Assembly (NCBI GenBank): GCA_003242735.1
Contig: QGVH01000006.1
Location: 94,550-158,549 of the forward strand
Direction of reading: 5' to 3'
Length of the DNA stretch: 64,000 nucleotides
Source: a bacterium
Lineage (GTDB): Bacteria > Gemmatimonadota > Gemmatimonadetes > Longimicrobiales > RSA9
The position numbers and the translations under genes were made by a program. Below, piece by piece: positions 62,080-64,000 of this stretch. How positions within the stretch are numbered: the first letter of the stretch is position 1; each line of letters begins with the position of its first letter. A model generated the notes under the pieces. The model was given only the letters and a program-made list of their open reading frames with translations, was not told the DNA's origin and did not search any database.

Positions 62080-62251
62080 CCATGAAACATGGCTACGAGG
62101 GGGATTGCGCGCAAGATCATCGAGGGTAGGAAGTGCCGGGCCCGGGCTCTCGGCTCTCGCACAGGAGCTGGCTGCCGAGCGTGTGCTTCGGCGTGAGTAG
62201 GATTGGGGGGCGAGGCGACTCTGGCGCGTGGTTTGGTAGGGCGGCGCAAGC

Positions 62252-62587
62252 TCAGTGGTCCAGGATCGCCGCGGCCTGTCGGCGGAGGTCCGGAACCTTG
62301 CTGGTGACGGCGTCCCGGACCAGTTCGTAGTCGACACCGAAGTACGCGTGGATCAGCGGGTCCCGCATACCCGCCATGGCACGCCAATCGACTTCGGGAT
62401 GCGCCAAACGGAACTCCTCTGGCAGCTTTTTCGCCGCCTCGCCGATCACCTCGAGACTCCGCACGAATGCGCGCTTGAGCGTTTCGTCGGATTGAAACTG
62501 CTCCGCCGACAGGCCGCGGCTGGATTCGATCAGGTAATCGGCCTCCACCAGTATGTGCCGGAGGTAATCACGCGGCTCGAAGGACAT
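62252..62587 (-). CDS. hepT: HepT-like ribonuclease toxin
   Basis: A 111-residue HEPN-domain protein of the HepT family. The RNase motif RX4HXY is R75-DPLI-H80-A-Y82 ([14 protein letters not shown]). The N-terminal [17 protein letters not shown] and [23 protein letters not shown] helices are standard. It overlaps the end of its partner mntA by 20 nt. In characterised pairs the antitoxin AMPylates the toxin's Tyr to block it; Tyr82 is the corresponding residue here. Confidence 0.93.
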   Translation of the reverse strand: MSFEPRDYLRHILVEADYLIESSRGLSAEQFQSDETLKRAFVRSLEVIGEAAKKLPEEFRLAHPEVDWRAMAGMRDPLIHAYFGVDYELVRDAVTSKVPDLRRQAAAILDH

Positions 62588-62885
62588 CGGCGGCGTCGGC
62601 GAGGATACGTGGGCCGATGAATGGAGACAGCGCTTCGGTCGTCACCAGCTCGACCCGCCGTCCCAGCAGCCTCTCCAGCAGCTCTGCCAGGGCGATAAAG
62701 CGGTCATAGCTCTTCAGTTCCGGGTCGAACTCGACCAGCAGGTCGACATCGCTGTCCGGTCGTGCGTCGCCCCGCAGTACGGAGCCGAACAGCGCCAGCT
62801 GGCGCACGCCCAGCGCCCGGATCTCGGCTTCAGCGGCCCGCAGGCAGGCGAACGCCTGGTCCCGAGTCAATGGCCTTGGCATCAT
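62568..62885 (-). CDS. mntA: MntA-type nucleotidyltransferase antitoxin
   Basis: A 105-residue minimal nucleotidyltransferase: [24 protein letters not shown] shows the GS motif (34-35) and the DxD metal pair (D46, D48). The following helices ([24 protein letters not shown]) are typical of MNT domains. It lies immediately upstream of hepT with overlapping reading frames. It would neutralise HepT by transferring AMP to the toxin. Tandem ATGs at 62885 and 62882. Confidence 0.93.
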   Translation of the reverse strand: MMPRPLTRDQAFACLRAAEAEIRALGVRQLALFGSVLRGDARPDSDVDLLVEFDPELKSYDRFIALAELLERLLGRRVELVTTEALSPFIGPRILADAADVLRAA

Positions 62886-63000
62886 GGGTTCAATCTAAGA
62901 GCACACTACCTCAGGGGCCAATAGGTCGCGATGTGGTGGGCTCGGGTCGGGCGGCGTGGGCCAACGCGGCGGGGCCTGCGAACGGAGTAGTGCGCGACCA

Positions 63001-63750
63001 TCATGCCAGCCCGTCGATCCGGGCCAGCTCGAAGAGCCCCGCAGCCAGCTCCTCGATCTTCTCGCGCAGCGCGAGCCGGTCGATCACTCGACCGGGATGC
63101 CGGACGCGCCGTAGAACGCGCCGGCGAGCTGGCCGTACACCGCGCCCGTGGTGTCCGCGTTATCGCCGGGGTTGACTGCGGCGAGGCAGCCCGAGCGGAA
63201 GTCGCTGGTGCGGTGGAACGCCCAGGGCGCGGCCTCGAGCGACTTCACGACGTATCCCGTCCCCTGGATCTCCGGCGGCTCGCGCGTCTTGAACGAGCCG
63301 TGTGCGATCTCGTCGATGGCCGACGCAAGCAGGTGCGCGTCGCAGTAGCCGGGCACGGGGGAGTATCGCTCGCCGAGGAGCTCCTCATTGCTCGCGCCGC
63401 GGAGCGCGCCGACGATCAGGGCGCCGAGGTAGCGGCACGCGTCCACCGCCTCCGTGGCGCGGTGGGTGGTGAGCGAGCTCTGCCCCGAGAAGCGGATCGC
63501 GTCGAGGGGGCGCGCGGCGAACGCCACGGGCACCGGCGCCAGCCGCATGATCGAGCCGTTGTCCGCGGTGTACGGGTCCGTGGAGCCGAACTCGAAGGTG
63601 GTCAGCGCGCCGGAGCGTCTGGCATCCTCATAGCGCGCGAGCGCCTTGGCCGTCGTGATGCCGATGTCCAAGCAGTGGCCGGTGCTGGAAAGGTAGCCCT
63701 GTCGCCACCAGCGCCAGTAGCGCTCGAGCTGGTCGAACGGGTCGAAGTCC
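63001..63750 (-). pseudogene. ADP-ribosylglycohydrolase, truncated and frameshifted
   Basis: C-terminal ~2/3 of an ADP-ribosylglycohydrolase (DraG/ADPRH fold). FDPFDQLERYWRWWRQGYLSSTG, ADNGSIMRLAPVPVA, STLTTHRATEAVDACRYLG-like region, AAVNPGDNADTTGAVYGQLAGAFYG (the conserved GDNADTTGA metal motif) are readable. The N-terminal part is missing: homology stops near 63750 and is replaced by an IS3-type element. At the other end the frame stops at 63084, but after a one-base shift the expected tail (RLALREKIEELAAGLFELA) continues to a stop at 63001. It is therefore broken at both ends. Confidence 0.85.
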
Positions 63751-63883
63751 CTTTGACGAGGCTCTCGGCCAGGGGGAATGCTTCCTATGCCCCTCCCCCC
63801 GGAACCTGGTCCACGCGGACTGACGTTTTGAGCTATCTTGGGGGCGGACCTGAATCCCCGGGGCCGGGGAGGAGAGACGCCCG

Positions 63884-64000
63884 TGAGGAAGAGTCGATTC
63901 AGCGAGGAGCAGATCGCCATGGCGCTGCGCCAGGCGGAGGCGGGAACGCCGGTGGCCGAGATCTGCAGGAAGCTGGAGGTGACGGAGACCACCTTTTATC
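63884..64000 (+). mobile_element. IS3-family transposase OrfA, 5' part (runs off window)
   Basis: The first 39 codons of an IS3-type OrfA: GTG start then RKSRFSEEQIAMALRQAEAG and the helix-turn-helix TPVAEICRKLEVTETTFY. GGGGAGGAGAG precedes the GTG. The element's left end must lie between ~63751 and 63880, adjoining the truncated ADP-ribosylglycohydrolase; I cannot place the terminal repeat without the other end. Confidence 0.88.

Noticed and set aside
1..64000. tRNA, rRNA, riboswitch or CRISPR features
   Set aside because: None could be recognised by eye; a covariance-model scan would be needed to exclude small RNAs.

Overview
The window is very GC-rich, with dense genes and few intergenic gaps. 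It encodes TonB-dependent receptors with carboxypeptidase-like N-termini, a six-bladed beta-propeller relic, a large DUF5117-type lipoprotein metalloprotease, GldA/GldFG-like ABC genes, a phosphofructokinase with pyrophosphate-type residues, and many secreted or lipidated proteins. This points to a Gram-negative soil-type bacterium, most like Gemmatimonadota. That assignment is inference from gene content; no rRNA or tRNA gene is visible.

Left part (0-22 kb): YCII and VOC small proteins; an outer-membrane barrel; NAD synthesis genes nadA-nadC; phosphofructokinase; a barrel protein and a secreted low-complexity protein; a stand-alone Hsp90-like GHKL ATPase; a divergent GldA / fused GldF-GldG / DUF4340 operon; a frameshifted beta-propeller pseudogene; a tandem cupredoxin-like protein; a zinc metalloprotease lipoprotein; and a DUF4287 protein.

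The centrepiece (22.1-30.7 kb, minus strand) is a lasso-peptide (RiPP) gene cluster. It contains two precursor peptides, RRE/PqqD-like B1, transglutaminase-like B2, an HprK-like kinase, a two-gene ABC-2 exporter, an asparagine-synthetase-like cyclase and a nucleotidyltransferase. It reads as two transcription units (A2-B1-B2-K-ABC-permease and C-A1-N). Each unit is preceded by a sigma-54-type -24/-12 element, and by a shared ~50-bp upstream element at exactly the same distance (74 nt) in both. Each precursor sits in a duplicated cassette with two conserved 5' hairpins and a conserved 3' hairpin. Both cores have one Cys inside the predicted ring, one in the tail, and a C-terminal Ser that would suit the kinase. 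The likely product is a pair of long, disulfide-bearing (class III-like), tail-phosphorylated lasso peptides.

Right part (30.7-64 kb): OsmC; DUF2007 and a diphthine-ammonia-ligase-like ATP pyrophosphatase; an acetyltransferase; an L,D-transpeptidase; a TonB receptor carrying an unusual Spy/LTxxQ-like C-terminal extension; a solute-binding lipoprotein overlapping a histidine kinase; a metallopeptidase-like gene with an unclear 5' end; cysteine synthase; a secreted Xaa-Pro aminopeptidase; a second TonB receptor translationally coupled to a DUF4249-like lipoprotein; an amidohydrolase; an EEP hydrolase; a divergent TetR/MFS efflux pair with a palindromic operator; an FMN reductase; a quinone oxidoreductase; and a double M16 peptidase. 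The right end looks like an accessory island: a Phd/VapC pair behind a 26-bp perfect palindrome, a MntA/HepT pair, and an ADP-ribosylglycohydrolase pseudogene cut by an IS3-type element that runs off the window.
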